Below, piece by piece: positions 23,917-31,301 of a stretch of 34,105 bases of DNA (position 1 is the stretch's first letter; each line of letters starts with the position of its first letter). Source of the stretch: a virus; the IMG/VR virus record IMGVR_UViG_3300046680_000318, positions 1-34,105 of that record. One strand, written 5' to 3'. The notes below the pieces were generated by a model that saw nothing but the letters and a program-made list of their open reading frames with translations, had not been told where the DNA came from and did no database searches. A program made the position numbers and the translations under genes.

Positions 23917-24146
23917 TTGCCACGCGACGGATGCGCCATGTTCTTGGCCAGCAATTCCGAGGGCGCAGGCTGCAACAGCACGTCCACGGCCGCGCGTAGC
24001 TCGATGATCTGGCGTTGCTGGTCAGCGATACAGCGCGCCTGTTCGGCAAGCGTGCTGCGCAGATCGTCTCGCTCGGCTTCCAAATCTTGGATGCGGTATC
24101 GCAGCGCGCGCGCCAGGGTCTCGCCGGTCATAGACTCATTCTTCAT
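23913..24146 (-). CDS. Small coiled-coil protein
   Basis: A 77-residue protein (or 72 from a second Met at 24131). Residues ~10-58 form a clear heptad-like coiled coil rich in Arg, Glu, Asp, Leu and Gln (LRYRIQDLEAERDDLRSTLA; IADQQRQIIELRAAVDVLLQ). The C-terminus is short and basic. Overlaps both neighbours by ATGA. Possibly an adaptor or oligomerisation factor; function unknown. Confidence 0.62.
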   Translation of the reverse strand: MKNESMTGETLARALRYRIQDLEAERDDLRSTLAEQARCIADQQRQIIELRAAVDVLLQPAPSELLAKNMAHPSRGK

Positions 24147-24361
24147 GCGCCGGGTATCCCTTGCTCTGGTGGTTCATGCACCACGTGCCTGACCTGTCCG
24201 CTGGGCAGCGTCACCTGAAAGGGTGGCGGCCCGAGGTCAGCCAGCAACAGCGGCGTCTTGGGCAATAGATGCCACACACCGTCGTTGGTGATGTGGCCCC
24301 ACGGCTTGCCGTCGTCGTGCGCCAGTTCTTTCTCGCGCAGGGTTTTGACTTCGTCGCTCAT
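24143..24361 (-). CDS. Small phage protein, function unknown
   Basis: A 72-residue protein. The start at 24361 is chosen from the ATGA overlap with the beta-helix gene; an in-frame ATG 15 bases upstream exists. It reads SDEVKTLREKELAHDDGKPW, GHITNDGVWHLL, then FQVTLPSGQVRHVVHE. It is charged at the N-terminus and beta-like afterwards. No recognised domain. Confidence 0.62.
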   Translation of the reverse strand: MSDEVKTLREKELAHDDGKPWGHITNDGVWHLLPKTPLLLADLGPPPFQVTLPSGQVRHVVHEPPEQGIPGA

Positions 24362-25530
24362 GGATGCGGACTCCATAGATCGCCTGCTAGCGGCGTGGTC
24401 AGCACACTGGTCGAGGTCAGTTCGCTGACGATCGCGGTGAGCGCGGCCGAGTTGGTCCAGACGCTCGGATGCGTCGCCGCGTAGGTCTGGAAATCCGCCA
24501 GCGTGACGGCGTGGTATTGATCGAGCGTCAGCGCGGGAGGCGGCGGTGTCGGGGGCACAATTGGCGGTGGCGGCGGGGATGGTGGTGATGGCGGCGGTGG
24601 TGGTTCTGTTGGTGGCGGTGATCCTGCTGGTTGTGTAATGAACACCAGCGACGCGGTGTCGAGGCTAGGCCGGTTGTCCAAATGGACAGTGTCGCTGCCA
24701 AAGCTGGACGCGGGCAGGCCAAACACCTGATTCCCAGATAGTCCGAGCGGTGTTCCGTTGGGATCGAGGATGCCAGCGCCCCGCGAGTCATCGTTGACCA
24801 CGGTGTTGTTGGTGATCGCGACGTTGGTGCCAGGGTTGCTGGCGCCTTCCTCGCCATAGGCGATTATGAACGGGTTCTGGGTGTTCGGCCCTTGCTCGAT
24901 TTGATTGTCAGAGATGTTCGCATTGCCGCCGTTTGGCAGATCGATCGAATAGCTGGCACTGCCGTTGTTGTCGAAGATGCGGTCGCTGGTGATGGTGTTG
25001 GACGCGGCGCGGGATTTGATTTCGTGTCCAACGACGGCATCATGGACATAGCTGTTGGTGAGACTGAACGAGGCAATGGCGCCAATATAGATGTTATGCG
25101 TTGATCCGCTGCCGTCGCCGTTGAAGGCGAATTCCGAATGGTCGATGGCAATACTGCCGTTGCTATCGGCGGCACCGAGCAGTCCTTCTTGGTTGTTGTG
25201 GAAATAGTCGTCGGTGAGGGTGAGACTACCGCCCTCATAGCGGATCGCAGCCCCATTTCCATCCGATACAGCCACCCCGCCAATATCGAACCCGTTGATC
25301 GCCACAGTGACACCGGGTTGGCCCTCCGTAATCATCGCCTTGCCATCGGGTGGTGACTGATCCTCGGTCATCACCACTTCGCCGCCGACCGCTTGCAGTG
25401 TGACGCTCTTTTCGACCGTCAGGAACTGGTCGTTGTAGCTACCAGCGGTCACGTCGATCGTATCGCCGGGTGACGCCGCATCAATCGCAGACTGGATCGA
25501 CTGACCTTGGGATACCGTCAACGTGGCCAT
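24358..25530 (-). CDS. Right-handed beta-helix protein with Pro-rich linker
   Basis: A 390-residue protein with an AGGAG ribosome site. It begins ATLTVSQGQSIQSAIDAASP, GDTIDVTAGSYNDQF, the usual cap of pectate-lyase-like parallel beta-helices. Coils with short turns and Asn/Asp/Gly ladders follow (ITNNTVVND; ISDNQIEQG; ITSDRIFDNNGSASYSID) to about residue 290. A Pro-rich stretch (~300-335) joins a C-terminal ~55-residue helical part (LTLDQYHAVTLADFQTYAAT). There is no signal peptide. Beta-helices often bind or cleave polysaccharides, but catalytic residues cannot be assigned. It is co-directional and nearly contiguous with the recombination genes, which is unusual for a tailspike-like fold. 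Confidence 0.78.
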   Translation of the reverse strand: MATLTVSQGQSIQSAIDAASPGDTIDVTAGSYNDQFLTVEKSVTLQAVGGEVVMTEDQSPPDGKAMITEGQPGVTVAINGFDIGGVAVSDGNGAAIRYEGGSLTLTDDYFHNNQEGLLGAADSNGSIAIDHSEFAFNGDGSGSTHNIYIGAIASFSLTNSYVHDAVVGHEIKSRAASNTITSDRIFDNNGSASYSIDLPNGGNANISDNQIEQGPNTQNPFIIAYGEEGASNPGTNVAITNNTVVNDDSRGAGILDPNGTPLGLSGNQVFGLPASSFGSDTVHLDNRPSLDTASLVFITQPAGSPPPTEPPPPPSPPSPPPPPIVPPTPPPPALTLDQYHAVTLADFQTYAATHPSVWTNSAALTAIVSELTSTSVLTTPLAGDLWSPHP

Positions 25531-25539
25531 GGCACGCTC

Positions 25540-25887
25540 CTATGCAGCCGGGGGTGGCTGATTGGGCAGCGTTGCCAGATATGCGTCGAACCGTCGAGCC
25601 AGTTCCTTCAGTAGCCTTTCAACGGTTGGACCGTGTTCACCGAACGGCGCCGACACGGTGGCGATGCGAAAGGTTATTTTGTAAGCCTCTGCCGCTACGC
25701 GGTTCACTGCCGCCGCGAGGCACATCGCCTCAAACATCCGCTCGATAGCCACCGCGTGCGCCTCGGGCGTCAGGTGGCCGGGCAGGCGCAGCGGCGCGAC
25801 GTTGGACGGCGTAGGACCGCGCCCAGCGGCTCCCTGGACGCGTGTCTGACCCGGCTCAATGGCGTCGATGGGCGGACCTTCCGTCAT
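25540..25887 (-). CDS. Small phage protein, function unknown
   Basis: A 115-residue protein that overlaps its upstream neighbour by ATGA. The N-terminal ~40 residues are Pro/Gly-rich and probably disordered; the rest is helical (AHAVAIERMFEAMCLAAAVN; VERLLKELARRFDAYLATLP). Not recognised. Part of the Gp157-ERF operon. Confidence 0.65.
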   Translation of the reverse strand: MTEGPPIDAIEPGQTRVQGAAGRGPTPSNVAPLRLPGHLTPEAHAVAIERMFEAMCLAAAVNRVAAEAYKITFRIATVSAPFGEHGPTVERLLKELARRFDAYLATLPNQPPPAA

Positions 25888-26126
25888 GCCGCCCCCATCA
25901 GGTGGTCGAACGCGGCCACGGTGGTGTTGGTCTGTTTGGCTTTGGTTTCCAGTTCAATGGCGATGTCGATCAGTTCGTCCACCGAGTAGGTGCCGTGCAA
26001 CTGCACACGCCCGCCCTTCTGATAATAGAACGGCGTCACAGTTCCGATCATGTTACGAACGGCCCGCCGCTCCGTAGGGGTGAGGGCGCAGTATCTTTGG
26101 AACGCGGTCATGGCGGGATCGCTCAT
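25884..26126 (-). CDS. Small phage protein, function unknown
   Basis: An 80-residue protein coupled to the ERF gene by an ATGA overlap. It contains FQRYCALTPTERRAVRNMIG, then TPFYYQKGGRVQLHGTYSVD and LIDIAIELETKAKQT. The C-terminal helix may form a coiled coil. No domain recognised; it could be a partner of the annealing protein, by position only. Confidence 0.65.
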   Translation of the reverse strand: MSDPAMTAFQRYCALTPTERRAVRNMIGTVTPFYYQKGGRVQLHGTYSVDELIDIAIELETKAKQTNTTVAAFDHLMGAA

Positions 26127-27160
26127 GTCGCCACCCCCAGTTCAGCGGCGCGTGCCTTGATCGCGGCGTCGATGCGGTCCTGTTCGGGGAACGACAGCCC
26201 CAGCACCGCCTGATTGAACAACGGGGTGGTGAGCAGACTGTCCAGTTGCGCCTGATCGGCGCGGCTGATTTCGTTCAGCAACGCCGTCATGGCAGTCGAT
26301 TCGGGTGGCGTGGACTCTTGTGGCGCCACGCGGGCGGTGTGGGTGACGACCAGGGCGTCGATGTCGGCGCGCACGGCGGGGCTGGCACCGTCGCGCCACG
26401 CTTTGATCGCGTCGCGCCCCATCACGGCGGCAATGTCGTCCAGCACCTTGCAGCCGCCCAACAGGGTGTCCAGCCGCTTCAGCCACGCGGTGGCATCAAC
26501 GGGCTGGCCGGTGGTGGTAGGCGCTGTGGCGTGCTGTGGCGGGCGCGGCGGGGCATGTTGCGCGGGCGGGTGAGACGCGGGCTGCGACTGGCGCGGCCCG
26601 CGCGTCGGATCGCCGCCATCGTCGTCGGCGGCAATGTCGGGCATGTGCTGGATCAGGCTGAAAACCATGCCCAGCAAATACCGCGACAGGTAGGTGACCG
26701 TGCCGCCGACCGCCTGCAAAGCGTTCATCTGGGTTTTGCCACCCCGGATGCCTTCGCCCGACAGGATCGGGCCAGACAGCGCGGTGATTTCCTCGTGGTC
26801 GCCGAGCGACAGGATCAGGGTGACCGTCATCCAATCGGGGTCGGGGTGCGGTGCGGTGCCGAAGCGGAATGCCAGACCGTGGTAGGCGGTGACCGGTTTG
26901 ATCACGCCCAGCATACCGGGCAAAGTGGCGTAGCGGCTGTGCAGATAATCGTTCTTGGCGTCCTTCGGCACTAGCTGCATCTCGGTCGCGGCGCTTGTCA
27001 TCGCCTCGTTGAACGCACGGTGCGCCAGCACTTTACGTTCGGCGCTATAGGCGTCCAGCAACGCCTGAAACTTCGTGGTATCGAAATTCGGGTCGGCCGC
27101 CGCGCGCTGGATCAGCGCCAGCATGGGGTGGGTGTTGCCGGTGGGCACAACGTCATTCAT
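26123..27160 (-). CDS. erf: ERF-family single-strand annealing recombinase
   Basis: A 345-residue protein. The ATG at 27160 is preferred over a TTG 21 bases upstream because AGGAAG lies seven bases before it. Residues ~45-190 match the ERF domain: LAHRAFNEAMTSAATEMQLV, DYLHSRYATLPGMLGVIKPV, YHGLAFRFGTAPHPD, and later ALQAVGGTVTYLSRYLLGMV. A Pro/His/Gln-rich linker (~205-235) leads to a C-terminal helical domain. ERF proteins anneal complementary single strands in phage recombination and circularisation. It lies next to a Gp157-like gene, a frequent pairing. Confidence 0.88.
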   Translation of the reverse strand: MNDVVPTGNTHPMLALIQRAAADPNFDTTKFQALLDAYSAERKVLAHRAFNEAMTSAATEMQLVPKDAKNDYLHSRYATLPGMLGVIKPVTAYHGLAFRFGTAPHPDPDWMTVTLILSLGDHEEITALSGPILSGEGIRGGKTQMNALQAVGGTVTYLSRYLLGMVFSLIQHMPDIAADDDGGDPTRGPRQSQPASHPPAQHAPPRPPQHATAPTTTGQPVDATAWLKRLDTLLGGCKVLDDIAAVMGRDAIKAWRDGASPAVRADIDALVVTHTARVAPQESTPPESTAMTALLNEISRADQAQLDSLLTTPLFNQAVLGLSFPEQDRIDAAIKARAAELGVAT

Positions 27161-27181
27161 GGCAGCTTCCTCTGTGGGCAA

Positions 27182-27732
27182 TTAGAACGGCGTGATCCTC
27201 ACGACCAACCCTGGATTTGATAACTCTGCGCCGGGGATGGTTTCGTCGGGCTTCAGCGCTTTCAAATCCTTGGCCAGTGCGATCTTGTCGGGTTCTCGGG
27301 TGATGGTGGTGCGGATGTATTTTTCCGGCAGCCAGTCCACGTCGGCGATCACCTTGGGCGGCGCCTTCACCATGCTGACGCTACCCAGTTCGGACTCCGC
27401 TGCGGTGATGCTCAACACGTCAAGCAACTGCACGATGGTAGCGCGGAGGTGGTCGCTGCGCTCGGCATAACGGTTCTTGCGCGCGGTGTAGCGCTTGGCG
27501 AGGTTGGCCGCCTCGGTCTCGCGCCGCTCGCACCAGATTTCCGCGTCGATCGCCTGACGGAGCAGCACCGAAGGATGCGGCCACTTGGACTGATCCTCGG
27601 GCAGCGCTGGCAGCTTGGCCGCCAGTTCGTCGGGGTCCATCGAGGGGTCGTCGGCCAGCTTTGCCTGGATTTGCTGATACAACGATACGGATTTTTCCAG
27701 CACGTAGGCTGATGGGGGCTGTGTCATGCTCA
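27182..27732 (-). CDS. Gp157-like phage protein
   Basis: A 183-residue protein; the start at 27732 (or 27726) is chosen because the longer frame enters the divergent promoter gap and reads as non-native sequence. The pattern fits the siphovirus Gp157 family: ALEKSV-type helix (YVLEKSVSLYQQIQAKLADD), long charged helices (AANLAKRYTARKNRYAERSD), LRATIVQLLDVL, and a C-terminal MVKAPPKVIADVDWLPEKYI stretch. Members are linked with phage resistance or recombination operons, without a settled role. First gene of the minus-strand operon that includes ERF. Confidence 0.78.
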
Positions 27733-27776
27733 TGGCTCGTCTTGACATGGACGCGGGGCAAATGCAAGGTGGATAA
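27733..27776. promoter_or_regulatory. Divergent intergenic control region, Gp157 / RHH
   Basis: Only 44 bases separate the divergent Gp157-like and RHH starts. A TTGACA hexamer lies at 27741 (plus strand); no good -10 box follows at 16-18 bases. The plus gene has AAGGTGG as a ribosome site. The RHH protein could repress its own promoter here; this is inferred. Confidence 0.35.
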
Positions 27777-27974
27777 ATGCGACACAGTAAAAAACCCAAC
27801 CGAGGGCTACCGCGCTCCTCCCATGAGCGGCAGCGCGTGCAGATCACCATGACGATTGACCGCGAGGTGTTGCGGCAGATCGACGTGATTTGCGAGCGGG
27901 AGCAACGGTCGCGTTCCCAGATCATGGATTGGGCAGCGACTCAGTTTGCCGCGAAACACAACAAGGCGGCGTGA
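27777..27974 (+). CDS. Ribbon-helix-helix (CopG/Arc-like) regulator
   Basis: A 65-residue protein. A basic N-terminal arm (MRHSKKPNRGLPRSSHERQR) precedes an RHH fold at residues ~20-60: the strand RVQITMTID, helix REVLRQIDVICEREQ, then RSRSQIMDWAATQFA. Proteins of this shape are dimeric DNA-binding repressors. It diverges from the Gp157-ERF operon and overlaps the VRR-NUC gene by one base, so it may autoregulate and control early genes. Confidence 0.82.
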   Translation: MRHSKKPNRGLPRSSHERQRVQITMTIDREVLRQIDVICEREQRSRSQIMDWAATQFAAKHNKAA

Positions 27975-28399
27975 TGGCACGGATACAGCAGTTCAAGCTG
28001 ACCATACCGGAACCAAAGGAACTGGACCTGCATCGGCAGATCGCCGACTGCCTGCGACTGGAAATTGGCCTGCCGGGACGGTTGTCCAAGCAAGGCGTGA
28101 TGTGGTGGGCCTACGATATCTCAAACAGCGCGGCGATTGCGCCCGGCGCACGGACCACGCTCGGCATCATCGCGGGCATTCCCGACCTGATGTTCCTGTA
28201 TCGGGCCAAGGCGTATTTTCAGGAAATCAAACGGCCGAACGGTGTGTTGTCCGATGCGCAGGGCGCGGTGATGGCGTCCGCGCGGCTGGCCGGTGCCGAT
28301 ATCGCGGTGTGCATCGACGCCCGGTCGTGTCTGGCCAATCTCGATGTGTGGCAGGTGCCACGCACGCGTCGCACGGTGTTCCCGATGGAGGTGGTATGA
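27974..28399 (+). CDS. VRR-NUC domain nuclease
   Basis: A 141-residue protein; the start at 27974 overlaps the RHH stop (TGATG). It shows a PD-(D/E)XK core of the VRR-NUC type: GIPDLMFLYR (Asp71), FQEIKRPNG (Glu84, Lys86), followed by LSDAQ and a helix-strand end (VMASARLAGADIAVCIDA). Stand-alone VRR-NUC proteins in phages are thought to act as structure-specific nucleases, perhaps on recombination or Holliday-type intermediates, which fits the ERF gene nearby. Confidence 0.85.
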   Translation: MARIQQFKLTIPEPKELDLHRQIADCLRLEIGLPGRLSKQGVMWWAYDISNSAAIAPGARTTLGIIAGIPDLMFLYRAKAYFQEIKRPNGVLSDAQGAVMASARLAGADIAVCIDARSCLANLDVWQVPRTRRTVFPMEVV

Positions 28400-28845
28400 T
28401 GGCAGGCAGGGCACGCAGCACCGATCCAGGCACGTCGCATTCAGCGGCCGCGCACGTCAACACAGCCGATCTGGAAGCCAAGTTCATTGCCGCGCTGCGG
28501 CGCATCGGGCATCCGCTGACGACCACTGAAATCGCCGTGGTCTGTGGCTATCCGCGCGACAGCTTTTCGCCGCGTGCGATCCCGCTGTTGGAGAAGCGGC
28601 TGATCGTCAAGGCGGCCAAGCGGCTGTGCCAGAACGGCAAGGGCAATTGGCGGATGATGTTGGCCTACGGGCTGCCAGGATGGTCCAGGGAGTTATTGCT
28701 TGGCGAGGGCGACACGCGACCGAAGCCCAGCAAGCGCGCCAAGGCGAAGGCGCCGGTCGAGCCGGTGCCCGAGCCGGTGGCGGCGCCCAAGCCATCAGCG
28801 CAACGGCGTGGGTTCAATGATCCTCGGCAGGGCGCCTTGCTGTGA
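28396..28845 (+). CDS. Winged-helix-like DNA-binding protein
   Basis: A 149-residue protein with start codons at 28396 and 28399 (MM). Residues ~24-75 resemble a winged helix: EAKFIAALRRIGHPLTTTEI, AVVCGYPRDSFSPRAIPLLE, KRLIVKAAKRL. The C-terminal ~50 residues are Lys/Arg/Pro/Ala-rich, likely disordered and DNA-contacting (KPSKRAKAKAPVEPVPEPV). It overlaps the VRR-NUC stop. The specific role is unknown. Confidence 0.68.
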   Translation: MMAGRARSTDPGTSHSAAAHVNTADLEAKFIAALRRIGHPLTTTEIAVVCGYPRDSFSPRAIPLLEKRLIVKAAKRLCQNGKGNWRMMLAYGLPGWSRELLLGEGDTRPKPSKRAKAKAPVEPVPEPVAAPKPSAQRRGFNDPRQGALL

Positions 28846-28880
28846 TATGAAAGGAACCGGTGAACCAGAGTTTGCGATCT

Positions 28881-28894
28881 GCCGGTCCACCGGC
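28881..28894 (+). terminator. Small hairpin between convergent genes, possible terminator
   Basis: Palindromic stem GCCGG-TCCA-CCGGC followed by CCCGTTTG. It lies between the end of the winged-helix gene and the end of the convergent ParB-like gene. The short T-tract makes termination weak at best. Confidence 0.35.
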
Positions 28895-28911
28895 CCCGTT
28901 TGATGCGGTGG

Positions 28912-29625
28912 TCAGGCGGCCTTGCGCATGGACTTCATGACGCCCACGACGAGTTCCCCGTCGGGATACTTTTCGCCACTGATCCGCTGGCGGCCTTCGA
29001 TCGCGGTGCGGACCTTGTCGGTGTGACCCTGATCAATCGAGACGCGGACGTTGACGCTGTCGCCCGAGTTGACCAGCCACGCGACCAGCTTGCGCATGGC
29101 GGCGGTGTCGGTGCGGTCGTAGCCACAGAACTCGCCGACGCGACGGGCCAGACCGTAGACGCTGGGGCCTTGGCGGCGGGCGATGGTGAGCAGTTCATCG
29201 GGGCTGAACAACCCGGCCAGCGCCGAGATGGCGGGCGCCAGCCGCGACGGCAGATCGCCCGCAGCGCCGCCGAGGGCGTGTACTTCCAGCCACTGCTTGC
29301 CGGTAAGCTTCTTGCTGGTTTCGTTAATTTCGCGAAAGATTTTCGTGAGGTATTCCGCGCCCACTTCGATCACCAGGGCGGGGACGTGGGCGAACTCGGG
29401 GTTCTTCAGTTTCTTCAAGCTGTAGACGGCAAACCTGCGATGCCCTTCGATGATCATGTAGCGGCCGTCGTCCTTCTTGTTCACCAAGATCGGGTAATAG
29501 AGTCCGATCTCGCTGATCGACGCCAGCAAACCCTTGATGTCAGCTTCCTCGCCGCGCCCGCGCGGGTTCAGCGGGTTCTTGTCCACCAAATCGAGCGGGA
29601 TGTTGTGGACCGTGTAGTCCTTCAT
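28912..29625 (-). CDS. ParB-like nuclease domain protein
   Basis: A 237-residue protein with a strong GGGAGG ribosome site. Residues ~8-75 form a ParB N-terminal domain: IPLDLVDKNPLNPRG, DIKGLLASISEIGLYYPILV and the IIEGHRRFAV box (residues 58-67). Further helices follow (FREINETSKKLTGKQWLEVH). The typical ParB helix-turn-helix is not obvious, so this is more like a phage ParB/Srx-type regulator or nuclease than a chromosome-partition protein. It diverges from the Dam gene over a region with repeated GGACCG elements. Confidence 0.82.
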   Translation of the reverse strand: MKDYTVHNIPLDLVDKNPLNPRGRGEEADIKGLLASISEIGLYYPILVNKKDDGRYMIIEGHRRFAVYSLKKLKNPEFAHVPALVIEVGAEYLTKIFREINETSKKLTGKQWLEVHALGGAAGDLPSRLAPAISALAGLFSPDELLTIARRQGPSVYGLARRVGEFCGYDRTDTAAMRKLVAWLVNSGDSVNVRVSIDQGHTDKVRTAIEGRQRISGEKYPDGELVVGVMKSMRKAA

Positions 29626-29645
29626 GACATATCCTCCCTTTCACA

Positions 29646-29733
29646 CCGGACCGGGTCAAATCGTGCAGGACCGGGCGAATTGGACCGAATACGGAATCTT
29701 TATGCGAGTCAAGCAGCAAAATCGCCGGTCCAG
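29646..29733. repeat. GGACCG direct and inverted repeats in the ParB-Dam control region
   Basis: GGACCGGG occurs at 29648 and 29668, GGACCGA at 29682, and the inverted form CCGGTCC at 29725. Three direct copies 20 and 14 bases apart plus one inverted copy lie in a 139-base divergent intergenic region. They look like operator sites or iterons. Confidence 0.5.
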
Positions 29734-29764
29734 CGATAAAGTTGCGTTGTGGGGGATAAAAGTG

Positions 29765-30649
29765 ATGAATGATGTGGTGATGCTGCGCCCTGTGTCGGGT
29801 GATCTGACGGTCTTTGATCCAACCGAGACGATCGCTAATCTGGCTCAACTGGACGGCGACATCGTCAAATGGCGACGGCTGAAGGATTGGCCGAAGCTGG
29901 AGGACGCGGTCGATGCCAAGATTGCCGAGCAGGCGGCGTTCGTGGCGAACTGGGACACGACGGTGCGGGCTGCCCATCGGCCAGGAACGAACTCCCAAGC
30001 GGGTTTGTTTTCAAAGAGACAAGCGGAGGAGGCGTGGGGGTTCAGCCAGCAAACGGTGTCGCGCTGGCGCACGTGGCTCGCCGAGACGCCGGTCTATCGC
30101 TCGCGGCTGATCCTGGGGGCGCATCGGCTGGCGGGGCTGATTCCCGAGGACAACCATCGCGCCATGGGGACCGGTGAGAACGAGTGGTTCACGCCCGAAC
30201 AGTACATCGCGGCGGCGCGGTCGGTGATGGGTGAGATCGATCTGGACCCGGCCAGCCACGACGATGCACAGGACATCGTGCAGGCGACAAAATATTACAC
30301 CAAAGCGGAGGATGGTCTGGCACCGGACTGGCACGGCCGGGTGTGGCTCAATCCACCCTATGCGCGCGATGACATTCGGCCCTTTGTGGAAAAGCTGGTG
30401 GATGAGCGCAACGCGGGACGTGTGACCGAAGCGATTATGCTGACACACAATTACACCGACACCGCATGGTTTCAGTTGGCGGCGCGGCGTGCGGCGTTAA
30501 TTTGCTTCACGCTGGGGCGAATCAAATTTGTCGGGCTTGACGGCAAAGAAAGCAATCCGACCCAGGGACAGGCGTTTTTCTATTTCGGTGACAACGTGCA
30601 GGATTTTCGCCGGGTGTTCAGCTATGGGTTTTTGGTATGGCCCGGTTGA
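29765..30649 (+). CDS. dam: Phage DNA N6-adenine methyltransferase (Dam family)
   Basis: About 294 residues from the ATG at 29765; the frame is open back to 29624, but that part overlaps the control repeats and reads poorly. An N-terminal region with a helix-turn-helix-like segment (RQAEEAWGFSQQTVSRWRTW) is followed by the methyltransferase part: NEWFTPEQYIAAARSVMGEI, DLDPASHDDAQ, TKAEDGLAPDW, WLNPPYA (NPPY catalytic motif, ~196-199). This matches the phage Dam group, which methylates adenine in DNA and often protects against host restriction. No restriction partner is nearby. Confidence 0.85.
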   Translation: MNDVVMLRPVSGDLTVFDPTETIANLAQLDGDIVKWRRLKDWPKLEDAVDAKIAEQAAFVANWDTTVRAAHRPGTNSQAGLFSKRQAEEAWGFSQQTVSRWRTWLAETPVYRSRLILGAHRLAGLIPEDNHRAMGTGENEWFTPEQYIAAARSVMGEIDLDPASHDDAQDIVQATKYYTKAEDGLAPDWHGRVWLNPPYARDDIRPFVEKLVDERNAGRVTEAIMLTHNYTDTAWFQLAARRAALICFTLGRIKFVGLDGKESNPTQGQAFFYFGDNVQDFRRVFSYGFLVWPG

Positions 30650-30846
30650 ACCGTGACGCAATTGCCTACCGAACCGAACTGGCGCGCGCGTTCAATGCGC
30701 GTCGCTGCGCTTGTGGCGCGCCTGCGCATTGTGTGACGGTCGGCACGGCGTCGAATAAGACGGTCGGGGTTATCGTGTTGCGGCGCGGCGCGCCTGACCG
30801 CAACCTGTGCCTAAAATGCGCCGGGTTGCGGGAGGTCGTCGCATGA
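30637..30846 (+). CDS. Small Cys-rich (zinc-ribbon-like) protein
   Basis: A 69-residue protein overlapping the end of the Dam gene by 13 bases. It has CACGAPAHC and LCLKCAG with a beta hairpin between them (TVGTASNKTVGVIVLRRG). Two Cys pairs of this kind suggest a zinc knuckle. Not recognised further. Confidence 0.65.
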   Translation: MARLNRDAIAYRTELARAFNARRCACGAPAHCVTVGTASNKTVGVIVLRRGAPDRNLCLKCAGLREVVA

Positions 30847-31061
30847 AGCAGCATCTGAGGATCGACGTGCTTGAGGACGACGACGCGGTCACCGTCAAAT
30901 TCAAGACCACATCACAGCATTTGCAGGATTGCCCGCATTGCATCGCGGCGCTGGCGCTGCATGTCGCCAACTCTTTCCACAATGCCATGATGGACGCCCA
31001 GGCGCGCGCGGCTGACGATGAGGATGACGATAGCCCCGAGGACCACGCGTTCCTGCATTGA
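30843..31061 (+). CDS. Small acidic protein with a CxxC motif
   Basis: A 72-residue protein; the start at 30843 is set by the ATGA overlap. LRIDVLEDDDAVTVKFKTTS is followed by CPHC in a helix (QDCPHCIAALALHVANSFH) and a strongly acidic tail (ADDEDDDSPEDH). A DNA-mimic or metal-binding role is possible but not shown. Confidence 0.65.
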   Translation: MKQHLRIDVLEDDDAVTVKFKTTSQHLQDCPHCIAALALHVANSFHNAMMDAQARAADDEDDDSPEDHAFLH

Positions 31062-31301
31062 GCCTGTGGGTGTATCGGGGGACCGTTTCAAAGCGGAATG
31101 ACACTAGGTGCGTCTGGTAGTTAGCCGCCCGACGGTCTAGCCTTGCCAGATACAGCAACGCCCCCGACTGCCAGATCGGGGGCGGTATTGCTGCCAATCA
31201 GAAAACCGCCCTGACGCGGTTCGGTCGTCATAGTGCAGAAGGAAGTCGCAACGGTTTTCTGCCCTATCCGCGACCCGAACGCAAGGGAGGAGCGAGGTCG
31301 C
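31062..31301 (+). promoter_or_regulatory. Non-coding, highly structured region upstream of the replication gene
   Basis: No credible ORF occupies these 240 bases. They contain several inverted repeats: GACCGT/ACGGTC (31081-31137); a 15-bp stem, CAGCAA+CGCCCCCGA with its complement (31153-31193, 3-base bulge); and CAGAAAACCG/CGGTTTTCTG (31199-31261), whose left arm can also pair locally with GCGGTT (31204-31221). This may be a replication origin, a leader RNA or an operator zone. Confidence 0.5.

Noticed and set aside
26246-26974. A 242-residue plus-strand open frame opposite ERF
   Set aside because: ERF motifs are clear on the minus strand and this frame has no ribosome site or recognisable fold.
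31062-31140. Possible tRNA gene in the non-coding region
   Set aside because: No cloverleaf with T-loop (GTTCGA-type) and acceptor stem could be formed.
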